Shown: positions 23,394 through 32,230, counted from the stretch's first letter. The stretch is 46,248 nucleotides of DNA from Pseudomonas fluorescens (GCF_902497625.1 NZ_CABVGX010000047.1:1-46248); one strand, 5' to 3'. Numbers and translations: made by a program. Notes: generated by a model not told the origin, from the sequence alone.

Positions 23394-25226
23394 ATGTGTG
23401 GAATTGTTGGTGCAGTCGCAGAACGTAACATCACTGCCATTTTGCTCGAAGGCCTCAAGCGCCTGGAATACCGTGGTTATGACAGCGCCGGCGTGGCGGT
23501 CTACACCAACGATGAAAAGATCGAGCGCACGCGTCGTCCGGGCAAAGTCAGCGAGCTGGAAATCGCCCTCGAAGCAGAGCCGCTGATCGGTCGGCTCGGT
23601 ATTGCGCACACTCGCTGGGCCACTCATGGCGCGCCTTGCGAACGCAATGCTCACCCGCATTTCTCCGGCGATCTGGCGGTGGTGCACAACGGCATCATTG
23701 AGAACCACGAAGCCTTGCGCGCACAGCTCAAAGACCTGGGTTACGTGTTCACCTCGGACACTGACACCGAGGTGATCGCTCACCTGTTGAACCATAAACT
23801 CAAGGATCTGCACGATCTGACCGTGGCTCTCAAGGCGACTGTCAAAGAGCTGCACGGCGCCTATGGCTTGGCCGTGATCAGTGCCAAACAGCCGGACCGC
23901 CTGGTTGCTGCCCGTAGCGGCAGCCCGCTGGTGATCGGTCTGGGCCTGGGCGAAAACTTCCTTGCTTCCGACCAGTTGGCCCTGCGTCAGGTTACTGACC
24001 GTTTCATGTATCTGGAAGAAGGCGATATCGCTGAAATCCGTCGCGATGACGTGCAAATCTGGGACGTCAACGGCGAAGCCATCGAGCGTGAAACCGTGCA
24101 GTACCGCGACGGCGCAGAAGCTGCCGACAAGGGCGAGTTCCGTCACTTCATGCTCAAGGAGATCCACGAGCAACCGGCCGTTGTGCAACGTACCCTCGAA
24201 GGCCGCTTGAGCCCGAATGGCGTGCTGGTGCAGGCATTTGGTCCACAGGCTGCCGAGCTGTTCGCGAAAGTGCGCAACGTGCAAATCGTCGCCTGCGGCA
24301 CCAGCTACCACGCCGGCATGGTTGCCCGTTACTGGCTGGAAGAACTGGCCGGCATCCCGTGCCAGGTGGAAGTGGCCAGTGAGTTCCGCTACCGCAAAGT
24401 CGTGGTCCAGCCGGACACATTGTTCGTGACCATTTCACAGTCGGGCGAAACCGCGGACACCCTGGCCGCGCTGCGCAACGCTAAAGAACTGGGTTTCCTT
24501 GCCAGCCTCGCCATCTGCAACGTCGGCATCAGCTCGCTGGTGCGCGAATCCGACCTGACACTGCTGACGCAAGCAGGTCGCGAAATCGGCGTAGCCTCCA
24601 CCAAAGCGTTCACCACTCAATTGGTCGGTCTCTTGCTTCTGACCCTGTCCCTGGGTCAGGTTCGCGGAACATTGGCAGAAGGCGTTGAAGCCACGCTGGT
24701 CGAAGAATTGCGCCGTCTGCCAACTCGCTTGGGTGAAGCCTTGGCCATGGACAGCACCGTCGAGAAAATCGCCGAGCTGTTTGCCGAGAAGAACCACACG
24801 CTGTTCCTGGGTCGCGGTGCGCAATTCCCGGTAGCGATGGAAGGAGCCCTCAAGCTCAAGGAGATTTCCTACATCCACGCCGAAGCGTATCCGGCCGGTG
24901 AACTGAAACACGGTCCGTTGGCGCTTGTGGATAACGACATGCCGGTGGTTACCGTCGCGCCTAACAATGAGCTGCTTGAGAAGCTCAAATCCAACCTTCA
25001 GGAAGTCCGTGCCCGTGGCGGCGAGCTGATCGTGTTTGCTGACGAGCAGGCTGGCATGACCAATGGCGAAGGCACACACGTCGTGCACATGCCGCACATC
25101 CACGACATCCTCTCGCCAATCCTCTACACCATCCCGCTGCAGTTGCTGTCGTACTACGTTGCTGTGCTCAAAGGCACTGACGTTGATCAACCGCGCAACC
25201 TGGCCAAGTCGGTGACTGTGGAGTAA
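23394..25226 (+). CDS. glmS: Glutamine-fructose-6-phosphate aminotransferase (isomerizing) GlmS
   Basis: Makes glucosamine-6-phosphate from fructose-6-phosphate and glutamine, the entry to amino-sugar synthesis. It begins MCGIVGAV, with the nucleophilic Cys as residue 2 of the glutaminase domain. Two SIS domains follow, with ACGTSYHAGM, TISQSGETADTLA and LGRGAQFPVAMEGALKLKEI. It ends with the family's NLAKSVTVE; 610 aa. AGGAG lies before the ATG. DnaA boxes lie at 24926-24934 and directly after the stop (25228-25236). The 3' end of glmS is the classical Tn7 attachment region; no Tn7 insertion is present here. Confidence 0.98.
   Translation: MCGIVGAVAERNITAILLEGLKRLEYRGYDSAGVAVYTNDEKIERTRRPGKVSELEIALEAEPLIGRLGIAHTRWATHGAPCERNAHPHFSGDLAVVHNGIIENHEALRAQLKDLGYVFTSDTDTEVIAHLLNHKLKDLHDLTVALKATVKELHGAYGLAVISAKQPDRLVAARSGSPLVIGLGLGENFLASDQLALRQVTDRFMYLEEGDIAEIRRDDVQIWDVNGEAIERETVQYRDGAEAADKGEFRHFMLKEIHEQPAVVQRTLEGRLSPNGVLVQAFGPQAAELFAKVRNVQIVACGTSYHAGMVARYWLEELAGIPCQVEVASEFRYRKVVVQPDTLFVTISQSGETADTLAALRNAKELGFLASLAICNVGISSLVRESDLTLLTQAGREIGVASTKAFTTQLVGLLLLTLSLGQVRGTLAEGVEATLVEELRRLPTRLGEALAMDSTVEKIAELFAEKNHTLFLGRGAQFPVAMEGALKLKEISYIHAEAYPAGELKHGPLALVDNDMPVVTVAPNNELLEKLKSNLQEVRARGGELIVFADEQAGMTNGEGTHVVHMPHIHDILSPILYTIPLQLLSYYVAVLKGTDVDQPRNLAKSVTVE
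24926..24934 (-). other. DnaA box (perfect) inside glmS
   Basis: TGTGGATAA read as CTT GTG GAT AAC (Leu-Val-Asp-Asn). Confidence 0.65.
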
Positions 25227-25227
25227 G

Positions 25228-25236
25228 TTATCCACA
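25228..25236 (+). other. DnaA box (perfect) abutting the glmS stop codon
   Basis: It starts one base after the TAA stop in the context TAAGTTATCCACAG, identical to the glmU end. It is the last perfect box before a 15 kb stretch without any. Confidence 0.7.
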
Positions 25237-25311
25237 GCGCGTATGACGGCTTCTGCCGTTACACCTTCGCATCATGGAGGCCATCCAGTAGCCTCCACTA
25301 ACGGTTAAAAC

Positions 25312-25343
25312 AAAGCCAGGAAGCCCTCGGGTTTCCTGGCTTT
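25312..25343 (+). terminator. Rho-independent terminator after glmS
   Basis: Arm AAAGCCAGGAA pairs with TTCCTGGCTTT, with an inner CCC/GGG extension around TCG. It lies 86 bases after glmS. A smaller TGGAGGC/GCCTCCA hairpin lies upstream at 25275-25297. Confidence 0.85.
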
Positions 25344-25404
25344 ATGCTTCGGCCAAGCCCGTCGGCCGGCATCCGTATCCCCCACGGCTATCAAAGGCCT
25401 GTCC

Positions 25405-25806
25405 ATGCCTCAAACAATCCACATCGCAGCCGCTCTATTGATAGGCTCCGACGGCAAGACTTTGCTAGTACGCAAACGCAACACGGTTTTTTTCATGCAG
25501 CCCGGCGGCAAGATCGAGCTTGGTGAACTGCCTGTGCATGCCCTGGCTCGTGAGCTGCATGAAGAACTCGGGATTCAGATCGACAGAGATCAAGCGCTGT
25601 TTTTAGGCGCTTTCAGTTCGCCCGCAGCCAACGAACCCGGCTTCGAGGTACGCTGCGAATTGTTTCAGGTTTCCGTAAGCGCTCCGGTCAAGGCTGCCGC
25701 CGAGATTGAGTCGGCAATATGGGTCGACCGTCATAGCTACGCACACTTACAGTTGGCACCCTTGACGCTCGATCATGTGATGCCGATTTATCTGAACTTG
25801 CGCTAG
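25405..25806 (+). CDS. Nudix hydrolase
   Basis: Small pyrophosphohydrolase of 133 aa. The Nudix box follows the pattern G-x5-E-x7-REU-x-EE-x-GU exactly at residues 35-57 (G35, E41, RELHEELGI 49-57). Substrates of such small enzymes are nucleotide derivatives; which one cannot be read here. It starts 61 bases after the glmS terminator and is followed by a LysR gene in the same direction. Confidence 0.9.
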   Translation: MPQTIHIAAALLIGSDGKTLLVRKRNTVFFMQPGGKIELGELPVHALARELHEELGIQIDRDQALFLGAFSSPAANEPGFEVRCELFQVSVSAPVKAAAEIESAIWVDRHSYAHLQLAPLTLDHVMPIYLNLR

Positions 25807-25865
25807 ATCACCGCCACGTAAGCAGTCAGCGCAGCCCCGGCAACTGCGAACCGAGGACATGCCCA

Positions 25866-26768
25866 TTGGATCGATTTCAGGAAATGCAGGTGTTCGCCGC
25901 TGTTGCTCAGGATCAGGGCTTTTCGGCAGCGGCTCGGCGTCTAGGCATGTCGGCAGCCAGTGTTACCCGCGCTGTGGCAGCGTTAGAGAAACGCATCGGC
26001 ACGCCGTTGCTGACGCGCACCACCCGCAGCGTGCACCTGAGCGAGGCGGGTCAACGCTACCTTGAGGATTGTCGGAGGATTCTCGCTGAAGTGCAGGAAG
26101 CTGAGGATTCGGCTGCTGGCAGTCACACCCAACCGCGTGGCCACCTGTCGATCACTGCATCGGTATTGTTTGGCGAATTGTTTGTGACGCCGGTGATGGT
26201 GGATTATCTGACTCGATTTCCAGACGTCACCATCAACGCATTGATCGTTGATCGTGTGGTGAGCATGGTGGAGGAGGGCATTGATGTCGCGGTGCGTATT
26301 GCCGAGTTGCCAGATAGCAACCAGCACGCGATCCGTGTGGGGGAAATTCGCCGTGTAATCTGTGCTTCGCCGAAGTGTATCGAGACTCATGGCCGACCGC
26401 GGCATCCTCAAGAACTGACTCATGTGCCGGTCGTTGCGACCTCAGCCATCGGTCAGCAGCGCAGCTGGGCCTTTCAGGAAGCTGGACTGTCGCTGGCGGT
26501 GCGCCCTCAACCGCGCCTGGTAGTGACGTCGAATCAGGCGGCCATTAACGCCGCATGTCTGGGTCTTGGTTTCACTCGGGTCCTGTCTTATCAGGTGGCG
26601 AGCCGAGTGGCGGCAGGGGAACTGGAAATTGTTCTGGCGGACTTTGAGCTGCCGCCACAGCCCGTTCATGTGATTTACCAGGGCGGGCGTAAGGCTCCGG
26701 CGCGGATTCGCAGCTTTGTCGACCTGGTGGTGTTAGCGCTTCGCGCTCACCCTGCCTTACATGTCTGA
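25866..26768 (+). CDS. LysR-family transcriptional regulator
   Basis: 300 aa regulator with an N-terminal winged helix-turn-helix (FAAVAQDQGFSAAARRLGMSAASVTRAVAALEKR, then RTTRSVHLSEAG) and a C-terminal effector-binding domain starting near residue 90. The start is TTG at 25866, which gives the family N terminus MDRFQEMQVFAAV and has GAGGAC seven bases upstream; the next in-frame ATG (25884) would cut into the first helix. A glutathione transferase gene follows in the same direction and is the likely target. Confidence 0.9.
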   Translation: MDRFQEMQVFAAVAQDQGFSAAARRLGMSAASVTRAVAALEKRIGTPLLTRTTRSVHLSEAGQRYLEDCRRILAEVQEAEDSAAGSHTQPRGHLSITASVLFGELFVTPVMVDYLTRFPDVTINALIVDRVVSMVEEGIDVAVRIAELPDSNQHAIRVGEIRRVICASPKCIETHGRPRHPQELTHVPVVATSAIGQQRSWAFQEAGLSLAVRPQPRLVVTSNQAAINAACLGLGFTRVLSYQVASRVAAGELEIVLADFELPPQPVHVIYQGGRKAPARIRSFVDLVVLALRAHPALHV

Positions 26769-26898
26769 ATATTATTCCACTGGCTGAAATTACGGATTGC
26801 ATTCCATGGTGATTCCATTGGAATGGGTGCAAGAGCAAGATTGACGGCCATTGGCGTTGACCTTCCTGAACGGCGCCACCTACCCAGCGGAGTTGATC

Positions 26899-27525
26899 AT
26901 GCAAGCCATCAAACTCTACAATTTCCCGCGTTCCGGCCACGCTCACCGTGTGGAACTGATGCTTTCCCTCATGCAGTTACCGACCGAGCTGGTTTTTGTC
27001 GACCTGGCAAAAGGCGCACACAAGCAACCCGATTATCTCGCGATCAACCCGCTGGGTCAGGTACCTGCCATTGATGATCAAGGTGTGGTGCTCTCTGATT
27101 CCAACGCGATTTTGACGTATCTGGCGCAGAAGTATGGCAAGGGTCGTTGGCTACCGACTGATCCGGTTGGCGCCGCTAAAGTCCAGCGTTGGCTGTCGAT
27201 TGCTGCCGGTCCTATTGCATTTGGTCCCGCCAGGGCACGGCTGATTACGGTGTTCGGCGCCGCTTATAACGCTGAAGAAGTGATCGCTTATGCCCACACC
27301 TGGCTCAAAATGATTGATCAGGAATTGTCCGGATCTGCGTTTTTGGTTGGCGATGAAGCCACCATCGCAGATGTCTCGGCGTACAGTTACATCGCTCATG
27401 CACCAGAAGGCAATGTGTCACTGGATGCCTACCCGAATATACGCGCGTGGTTGGCACGGGTTGAAGCGTTGCCCGGGTTTGTAGGCATGCCGCGCACGGC
27501 GGCAGGTCTGCAGACAACCACCTGA
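26899..27525 (+). CDS. Glutathione S-transferase family protein
   Basis: 208 aa. The N-terminal thioredoxin-like domain reads MQAIKLYNFPRSGHAHRVEL with the Ser of RSGH at the usual catalytic position, followed by NPLGQVPAIDDQGVVLSDSNAILTYLAQKYG (cis-Pro and glutathione-binding SNAI). The C-terminal helical domain contains LVGDEATIADVSAYSYI. I chose ATG at 26899 with GGAG six bases upstream; an in-frame ATG at 26851 has no matching family sequence before it. Substrate unknown. A parS site lies 10 bases after the stop. Confidence 0.9.
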   Translation: MQAIKLYNFPRSGHAHRVELMLSLMQLPTELVFVDLAKGAHKQPDYLAINPLGQVPAIDDQGVVLSDSNAILTYLAQKYGKGRWLPTDPVGAAKVQRWLSIAAGPIAFGPARARLITVFGAAYNAEEVIAYAHTWLKMIDQELSGSAFLVGDEATIADVSAYSYIAHAPEGNVSLDAYPNIRAWLARVEALPGFVGMPRTAAGLQTTT

Positions 27526-27535
27526 TTCTTTCGAA

Positions 27536-27551
27536 TGTTCCACGTGGAACG
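27536..27551. other. parS: parS site 1
   Basis: TGTTCCACGTGGAACG contains the perfect 14-base palindrome GTTCCACGTGGAAC, the Pseudomonas ParB recognition core. It lies in the GST-DUF3142 gap, about 14 kb right of parB. Confidence 0.92.
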
Positions 27552-27644
27552 CGTAAATAGTTGATTGGCCCATCCTCGCCGCCTCCGGGGCTGAACCTGT
27601 AGCATCTGCAGGACGCTGCCTCCGTCAGCCTCCAAGGATGTCTT

Positions 27645-28838
27645 ATGGTTTCTCTTGTTCGTCTGTCGATTTTGATGGCATCGCTGATACTTCTCGGGGG
27701 TTGCCAACCAGGCGAGGCGCCGCCGCTGGATCAGCAGGTCTATATCTGGCAACGGCAATGGACGCCAGCTCATGAAGGGGCGCTAAGCGATAGCCGAGGT
27801 GACTTTTCCACCTTACGTATCCTGGCCCTGCAGGCATTTCCTGGCGAAGGTTGGGTGCGGGCGCGGATAAACCCCGCGCTGCTCAAAGCGGATGGGCGTC
27901 CAGTGATTGCGGTTGTGCGTCTTGATGGGCAACTGCGGTCATTGAATCAGGGCGAGATCCTCGCGCAGATCCAGCAAGTACTCACTGACTGGACAGAGCA
28001 GGGCGTGATCATCTCTGGTGTGGAAATCGATCACGACGCCGGTACAGCGCGGCTGCCTGAGTATCAGAAACTTCTGGTGCACCTGCGCAGCGCCTTGCCG
28101 ACCTCACTTACTCTGAGCATCACTGCATTGCCCTCTTGGCTGAACAGTCGTGCATTGCCGGCACTCTTGGCGTCGGTCGACAGCAGCGTCCTGCAAGTGC
28201 ACGCGGTGGACGATCCGCGCAAGGGCCTGTTTGATCCGACTCAGGCAAGGAAGTGGGCGGTTCAATGGAGCAGCGTCACTGCCAAACCTTTTTATCTTGC
28301 ACTACCGGCTTACGGTGTTGCTTTGCTGACCGGCGACGGTGTGCCGCGCGTGGAAAGCGAGGTCGCACTCGATCAAGGTGGAGAACGTCGCGAATTGCTC
28401 GCTGACCCACAGCAGTTAAGTCAACTCGCTGCAGAGTTGCGCAGTGACCAGTTGAAGCATCTGGCAGGCCTGATCTGGTTTCGTCTTCCGTTGAGTAATG
28501 ACCGTAGAGCCTGGAGCCTGACGACGTTGCGAGCGGTGGTGCAGGGTGTGCCGCTCGACAGTCGCCTGTCATTGAAAGTGTCCGGCCGGCAGGGTCTCCA
28601 TGACATCAGCCTCAGCAATGAAGGCAACCTCGATACGGCCTGGCCAGTGCGTATGACGCTCGCCGTGAAGGGCTGTGAGGGCGCCGACGCGTTGGCGGGT
28701 TACACGTTGCAACAGAGTCCGGAACTGCTTACCTTCACCCGCCAGCGTGAAGGTCGGATACTGGCCGGCGGACAGCGCGCTATTGGCTGGGCACGTTGCA
28801 CATCGATTGAACAAGGAAATTCGAATGTTTACCCGTAA
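27645..28838 (+). CDS. DUF3142 lipoprotein of unknown function
   Basis: 397 aa. A short signal peptide ends in the lipobox LGGC with Cys20, so the protein should be lipid-anchored and face the periplasm. The body matches my recollection of the DUF3142 family: PVIAVVRLDGQL, then a barrel-like strand ISGVEIDHDAGTARLPEY with acidic residues that recall GH18-like glycosidases, and LIWFRLPLSNDRRAWSLTTL. An enzymatic TIM-barrel role is inference only. It overlaps the next gene by 14 bases, so the two are almost certainly co-translated. Confidence 0.8.
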   Translation: MVSLVRLSILMASLILLGGCQPGEAPPLDQQVYIWQRQWTPAHEGALSDSRGDFSTLRILALQAFPGEGWVRARINPALLKADGRPVIAVVRLDGQLRSLNQGEILAQIQQVLTDWTEQGVIISGVEIDHDAGTARLPEYQKLLVHLRSALPTSLTLSITALPSWLNSRALPALLASVDSSVLQVHAVDDPRKGLFDPTQARKWAVQWSSVTAKPFYLALPAYGVALLTGDGVPRVESEVALDQGGERRELLADPQQLSQLAAELRSDQLKHLAGLIWFRLPLSNDRRAWSLTTLRAVVQGVPLDSRLSLKVSGRQGLHDISLSNEGNLDTAWPVRMTLAVKGCEGADALAGYTLQQSPELLTFTRQREGRILAGGQRAIGWARCTSIEQGNSNVYP

Positions 28839-30945
28839 CTGGCCTCGCCATCTACTTTGCCTGAGCCTGGGTTTTCCGTTGGGCACGGCAATGGCATGCG
28901 GTCCGGACTTCCCGATGCGCCTGCTCGACAATCGCGGGCAGACGTTAGCGGAGCTACCTGAAGGCAATTTCCGATTCGAGGTAAGTCGTCTCGGACAGGC
29001 CATCAACGGGTTGAAACAAATCGCTGCGCCGGTCGGCGACAGTGTTGCGCTGGACCTCGCTGAACAGCGCGGCCAAGCCGAGTTGGCGGGGCTGACCGCT
29101 GAACAACAGGCCCTTCTCAAACACCTGCGCACTTTGACTGATGCTCATAATGTCGATCGTCAAGGTGTGAGTCTCTCAAATGAATTCAGGCTATATCTGG
29201 CGGGTGCTGTCGCTTTCAACGCTGGCGATTATCCTCTGGCCGTCGAGTATTTTCAGCGTGTGCTCGCGCTGCCGGCAGAGCAACGCGCCTTGCGCAGCAC
29301 CTGGGCTGCTTACTCATTGGGACGTGCACTGTTTAACCTGAGCCATGAAGCGAACGCCTCGTCGGATCTGCTGCATCAGTCGCAGCAGGCCTTCGAGCTG
29401 ACACGACAACTGAGCATTGAAGGTTTCAGCGACCCACTGGAACTGGGCGTCGCCAGTCTCGGCGAGCAAGCACGCGTAGCGCTGGATTCGGGCGACTGGA
29501 GCACGGCAATCGAGCTTTACGCCACACAGAATGCCCAAGGTTCGGACGTGGGCTACGCCTCGCTGAAGCTATTGGTCGCCCGGCTGAGCTTGATGCCGGA
29601 CAACCAGCTGGCATTGCTGCTGCAACATAAGCCGGTGCAACAACTGGTCACGGCGTCGTTGCTCAGCCGACTTGGCTGGTCGTTCGGTGAACAACCCGCC
29701 AACGAAAAGAAATTGATCGAGCTTTTGCAAAGCAGCACCCGTGGCACCTTCGATAATGCTGATCGTCTGGCGGCGGTGAGTTATCAACAGGGTGATTACG
29801 ATAATGCCAAAGCGCTTCTTGAGCACGCAGGGGATGGCGGGCTTACGTGGTGGCTACGGGCGAAACTGGCGATGCGAGACGGCGACAAAAACGCCGCAGC
29901 CGCAGCTTACGCGAAGGCAGCTCAAGCCTTTCCGCAAGACGAATCCTGGGGCGAGCGACGAACGCTGGACTGGAGTGTCGAATCGCTGCATCCGAAGTGC
30001 CGGGTCGAAGGCGAGAGTGCGATCCTTGCATTGCAACGCGGCGATTACCTTCAGGCGTTCGATCAGCTTTATCGAAGTAACGGCATTTACTGGTTTGACG
30101 CCGCCAGTGTTGCCGAGCGTGTGCTGAGCGTGGACGAGCTCAAACATTACGTAGACAGCAACGTGCCGGCGCCACCTGTTCGCAGTCAGCAGTTCCGTGA
30201 CAGCCATGAGCCTCTGCCGGTGGCGGCCAGGTTGCGTGATTTGCTCGGACGGCGCCTGCTTCGAGAAGAGCGTTATGAGGAAGCTCCGCAGTATTTCGGT
30301 GAGTCTGATTTGCAAAATAAAGCCAAGGCTTATGCTCAACTGCGCCAAGATGCCCAAGCCGCCTGGTGGCCGACGACGCGTGCCGAAGCATTGTTTAATT
30401 CGGCCTGGATGGCACGGGAGTGGGGGATGGAAATCCTCGGCTACGAGATGGCGCCGGATTACGCGACGTTCGGTGGCAATTACCGTCTCGAAACAACCTC
30501 ACTCAATGTCGGCCCGTTGGTGTCTGAGGGTGAAGTTCAGCGTCAGCAGGCCAGTGCTGCGCAGCCGGATCAACGCTATCACTATCGATTCGTCGCCAAC
30601 TCACTGGCCAGCCAAGCGGCCGATAATCTGCCGCATTCCAGCGAGGCTTTTGCCGCGGTGCTGTGCGCGGCGACAGGATGGAATACCGATGCGAAGGAGA
30701 AAGCGGTGTTCTACCAGCGCTACGTCAAGGAGGGTCCGTACGTGCAATGGGCGCTGTTCTTCGGCGAGAGATGTCCGTACCCAAGTTTCCACAAGGCTGA
30801 CAAGCGCTACGTGACCCAGGCATTGAGCCCGATACGCGCAGCACTACGACCCTATAAAAAGCCGCTGCAATATGGCGGCGTGGTCGCATTCACGGCTGCG
30901 GCATTGTGGCTGATCATCCGTCGCAAGCGAGTGCCACGGGGCTGA
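28825..30945 (+). CDS. Exported TPR-like protein with C-terminal membrane anchor, function unknown
   Basis: 706 aa from ATG at 28825, with AAGGAA six bases upstream. A longer in-frame reading from 28675 lies wholly inside the preceding gene and is rejected. A signal peptide (HLLCLSLGFPLGTAMA) ends just before CGPDFP; the Cys could be a weak lipobox. The body is rich in helical repeats of TPR or Sel1 type, e.g. LYLAGAVAFNAGDYPLAVEYFQRVL, AAVSYQQGDYDNAKALLEHAG and AAAYAKAAQAFPQDE. The C terminus has one hydrophobic helix (VVAFTAAALWLII) followed by RRKRVPRG, placing the tail in the cytoplasm. I do not recognise a named function. It forms a two-gene unit with the DUF3142 lipoprotein. Confidence 0.75.
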   Translation: MFTRNWPRHLLCLSLGFPLGTAMACGPDFPMRLLDNRGQTLAELPEGNFRFEVSRLGQAINGLKQIAAPVGDSVALDLAEQRGQAELAGLTAEQQALLKHLRTLTDAHNVDRQGVSLSNEFRLYLAGAVAFNAGDYPLAVEYFQRVLALPAEQRALRSTWAAYSLGRALFNLSHEANASSDLLHQSQQAFELTRQLSIEGFSDPLELGVASLGEQARVALDSGDWSTAIELYATQNAQGSDVGYASLKLLVARLSLMPDNQLALLLQHKPVQQLVTASLLSRLGWSFGEQPANEKKLIELLQSSTRGTFDNADRLAAVSYQQGDYDNAKALLEHAGDGGLTWWLRAKLAMRDGDKNAAAAAYAKAAQAFPQDESWGERRTLDWSVESLHPKCRVEGESAILALQRGDYLQAFDQLYRSNGIYWFDAASVAERVLSVDELKHYVDSNVPAPPVRSQQFRDSHEPLPVAARLRDLLGRRLLREERYEEAPQYFGESDLQNKAKAYAQLRQDAQAAWWPTTRAEALFNSAWMAREWGMEILGYEMAPDYATFGGNYRLETTSLNVGPLVSEGEVQRQQASAAQPDQRYHYRFVANSLASQAADNLPHSSEAFAAVLCAATGWNTDAKEKAVFYQRYVKEGPYVQWALFFGERCPYPSFHKADKRYVTQALSPIRAALRPYKKPLQYGGVVAFTAAALWLIIRRKRVPRG

Positions 30946-31575
30946 TCAGGCCTGCTGTACAAAGGTCAGGCGCACGGCAAATGCAATCAGCAGGCTGCCA
31001 AACAGCCACTGCTGCAAGCGCTGGGCCGTAGGGTTGCGCTGCAGCCAGCGACCCAATGCTGCGCCAGCGAGCGCATAGGTGCTGTCGAACACCAAGCCGA
31101 CGCCCACCAGCGTCAGCCCAAGAAGGGCGAATTGCCCGAGAACCGGGCCAGTGTGGGGGTCAACAAACTGCGGCAGTAGCACTGAGCAGAACAGTAGCGC
31201 TTTCGGGTTGAGCAAGTTGGTCAGTAAGCCGCGCCGGATGGCTGCACGCCATTGGGATTTTTCTGGGGTTGATGATGCCTCTCCAATGGCTGGAAGCAGC
31301 GTCGTTCTGAGGCATTGAATGCCGATCCACAGCAGATATGCGGCACCCGCATAGCGGACAACGTCGAAGGTCCATGGCGCGGTTTCGAACAGCAATGCCA
31401 GCCCGAGCGCAGCCATTGCAACGTGGCAAACGCGGGCGATGGCTAAGCCGACTGCGGTTGCCAACGCCGAGCCTTTGCCCAGGCGCGCGCCGGTTTGTAG
31501 CAGCAGAACCATGTCGGGGCCTGGTAATAACAAAACCACTGCCAGCGCCATCAAAAACGGCCAGAGTCCACTCAT
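30946..31575 (-). CDS. LysE/RhtB-family amino-acid exporter
   Basis: 209 aa inner-membrane protein with about six hydrophobic helices and the family motif LLPGPDMVLLLQTGARLGKGSALATAVGLA near the N terminus, then NLLNPKALLFCSVLLPQFV. ATG at 31575 is chosen because AGGAG lies six bases upstream; ATGs at 31593/31596 would add six or seven residues. Its stop abuts the stop of the TPR-like gene. It is divergent from an Lrp-type regulator, a frequent pairing for amino-acid export. Confidence 0.88.
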   Translation of the reverse strand: MSGLWPFLMALAVVLLLPGPDMVLLLQTGARLGKGSALATAVGLAIARVCHVAMAALGLALLFETAPWTFDVVRYAGAAYLLWIGIQCLRTTLLPAIGEASSTPEKSQWRAAIRRGLLTNLLNPKALLFCSVLLPQFVDPHTGPVLGQFALLGLTLVGVGLVFDSTYALAGAALGRWLQRNPTAQRLQQWLFGSLLIAFAVRLTFVQQA

Positions 31576-31720
31576 GTTCAGCTCCTGATTCATCATCGAT
31601 TCGATGCTGAAAGTGTACGGCGCAAGGGCAGAGCAGGTGGTTGCGTACTGGGTCGGTAATCCGGCTAGTATTGGCAGGAATGACTACAAAAGTTCGGACT
31701 GACCATCAGGATCTACCAAA

Positions 31721-32197
31721 ATGAAATTGGATGCCTTTGATCGCAAAATCCTTTCGGCCCTGCAACGAGACGGCCGGTTGAGCAATGTCCAACTGGCAGA
31801 CGAGATCGGCCTGTCGGCCTCACCGTGTTTGCGTCGCGTGCGGATGCTGGAGGAGACGGGCGTGATTCGCGGTTATCAGGCCATCCTGGACCGGGATGAA
31901 GTGGGGCTCGGATTGACCGTCTTTGTCGGCGTTAAAGTCGAACGACACACGGACGAACGAGCTGAAGCCTTTCGTGTTGCGGTGACGGCATTGCCTGAAG
32001 TGATTTCGGCGTTTCTGGTTTCCGGAGAATCCGACTTCCTCTTACAGGTCGTCGTGCCAGATCTGCGTAGTTATGATCGCTTTCTTTCCGAGCGATTGTT
32101 GAAGCTGCCGGGCATCAGTGATATCCGCAGCAACTTCGCGATCAACACGGTGAAAGCGCCTGGGGCGCTACCGTTGGCGCATCTACCAACGAGCTGA
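31721..32197 (+). CDS. Lrp/AsnC-family transcriptional regulator
   Basis: 158 aa. The N-terminal helix-turn-helix (DRKILSALQRDGRLSNVQLADEIGLSASPCLRRVRMLEE) is followed by a RAM ligand-binding domain (VGVKVERH...ISAFLVSGESDFLLQVVVPD). It is divergent from the LysE exporter across a 145-base gap, so it probably senses an amino acid and controls that exporter and itself. Confidence 0.9.
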   Translation: MKLDAFDRKILSALQRDGRLSNVQLADEIGLSASPCLRRVRMLEETGVIRGYQAILDRDEVGLGLTVFVGVKVERHTDERAEAFRVAVTALPEVISAFLVSGESDFLLQVVVPDLRSYDRFLSERLLKLPGISDIRSNFAINTVKAPGALPLAHLPTS

Positions 32198-32230
32198 TCG
32201 CAATCACCGGTAGCGTGAATGCGATCAGCT
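32192..32230. terminator. Hairpin between convergent lrp-type gene and lpd
   Basis: Arm AGCTGATCGCA pairs perfectly over 11 bases with TGCGATCAGCT around a 17-base loop. It overlaps the regulator stop and sits between two converging genes. No T-run is seen, so termination may need help. Confidence 0.5.

Noticed and set aside
23390..23396. A glmS ribozyme upstream of glmS
   Set aside because: Only one base separates glmR and glmS, leaving no room. The ribozyme is a Gram-positive feature and a DeoR-type regulator takes its place.
25226..25404. Tn7-like element at the glmS 3' end
   Set aside because: The region holds a DnaA box, hairpins and a terminator but no transposon ends or tns genes.
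28675..28824. An earlier start for the TPR-like protein
   Set aside because: These codons lie inside the DUF3142 gene in another frame and precede the clear signal peptide at 28825.
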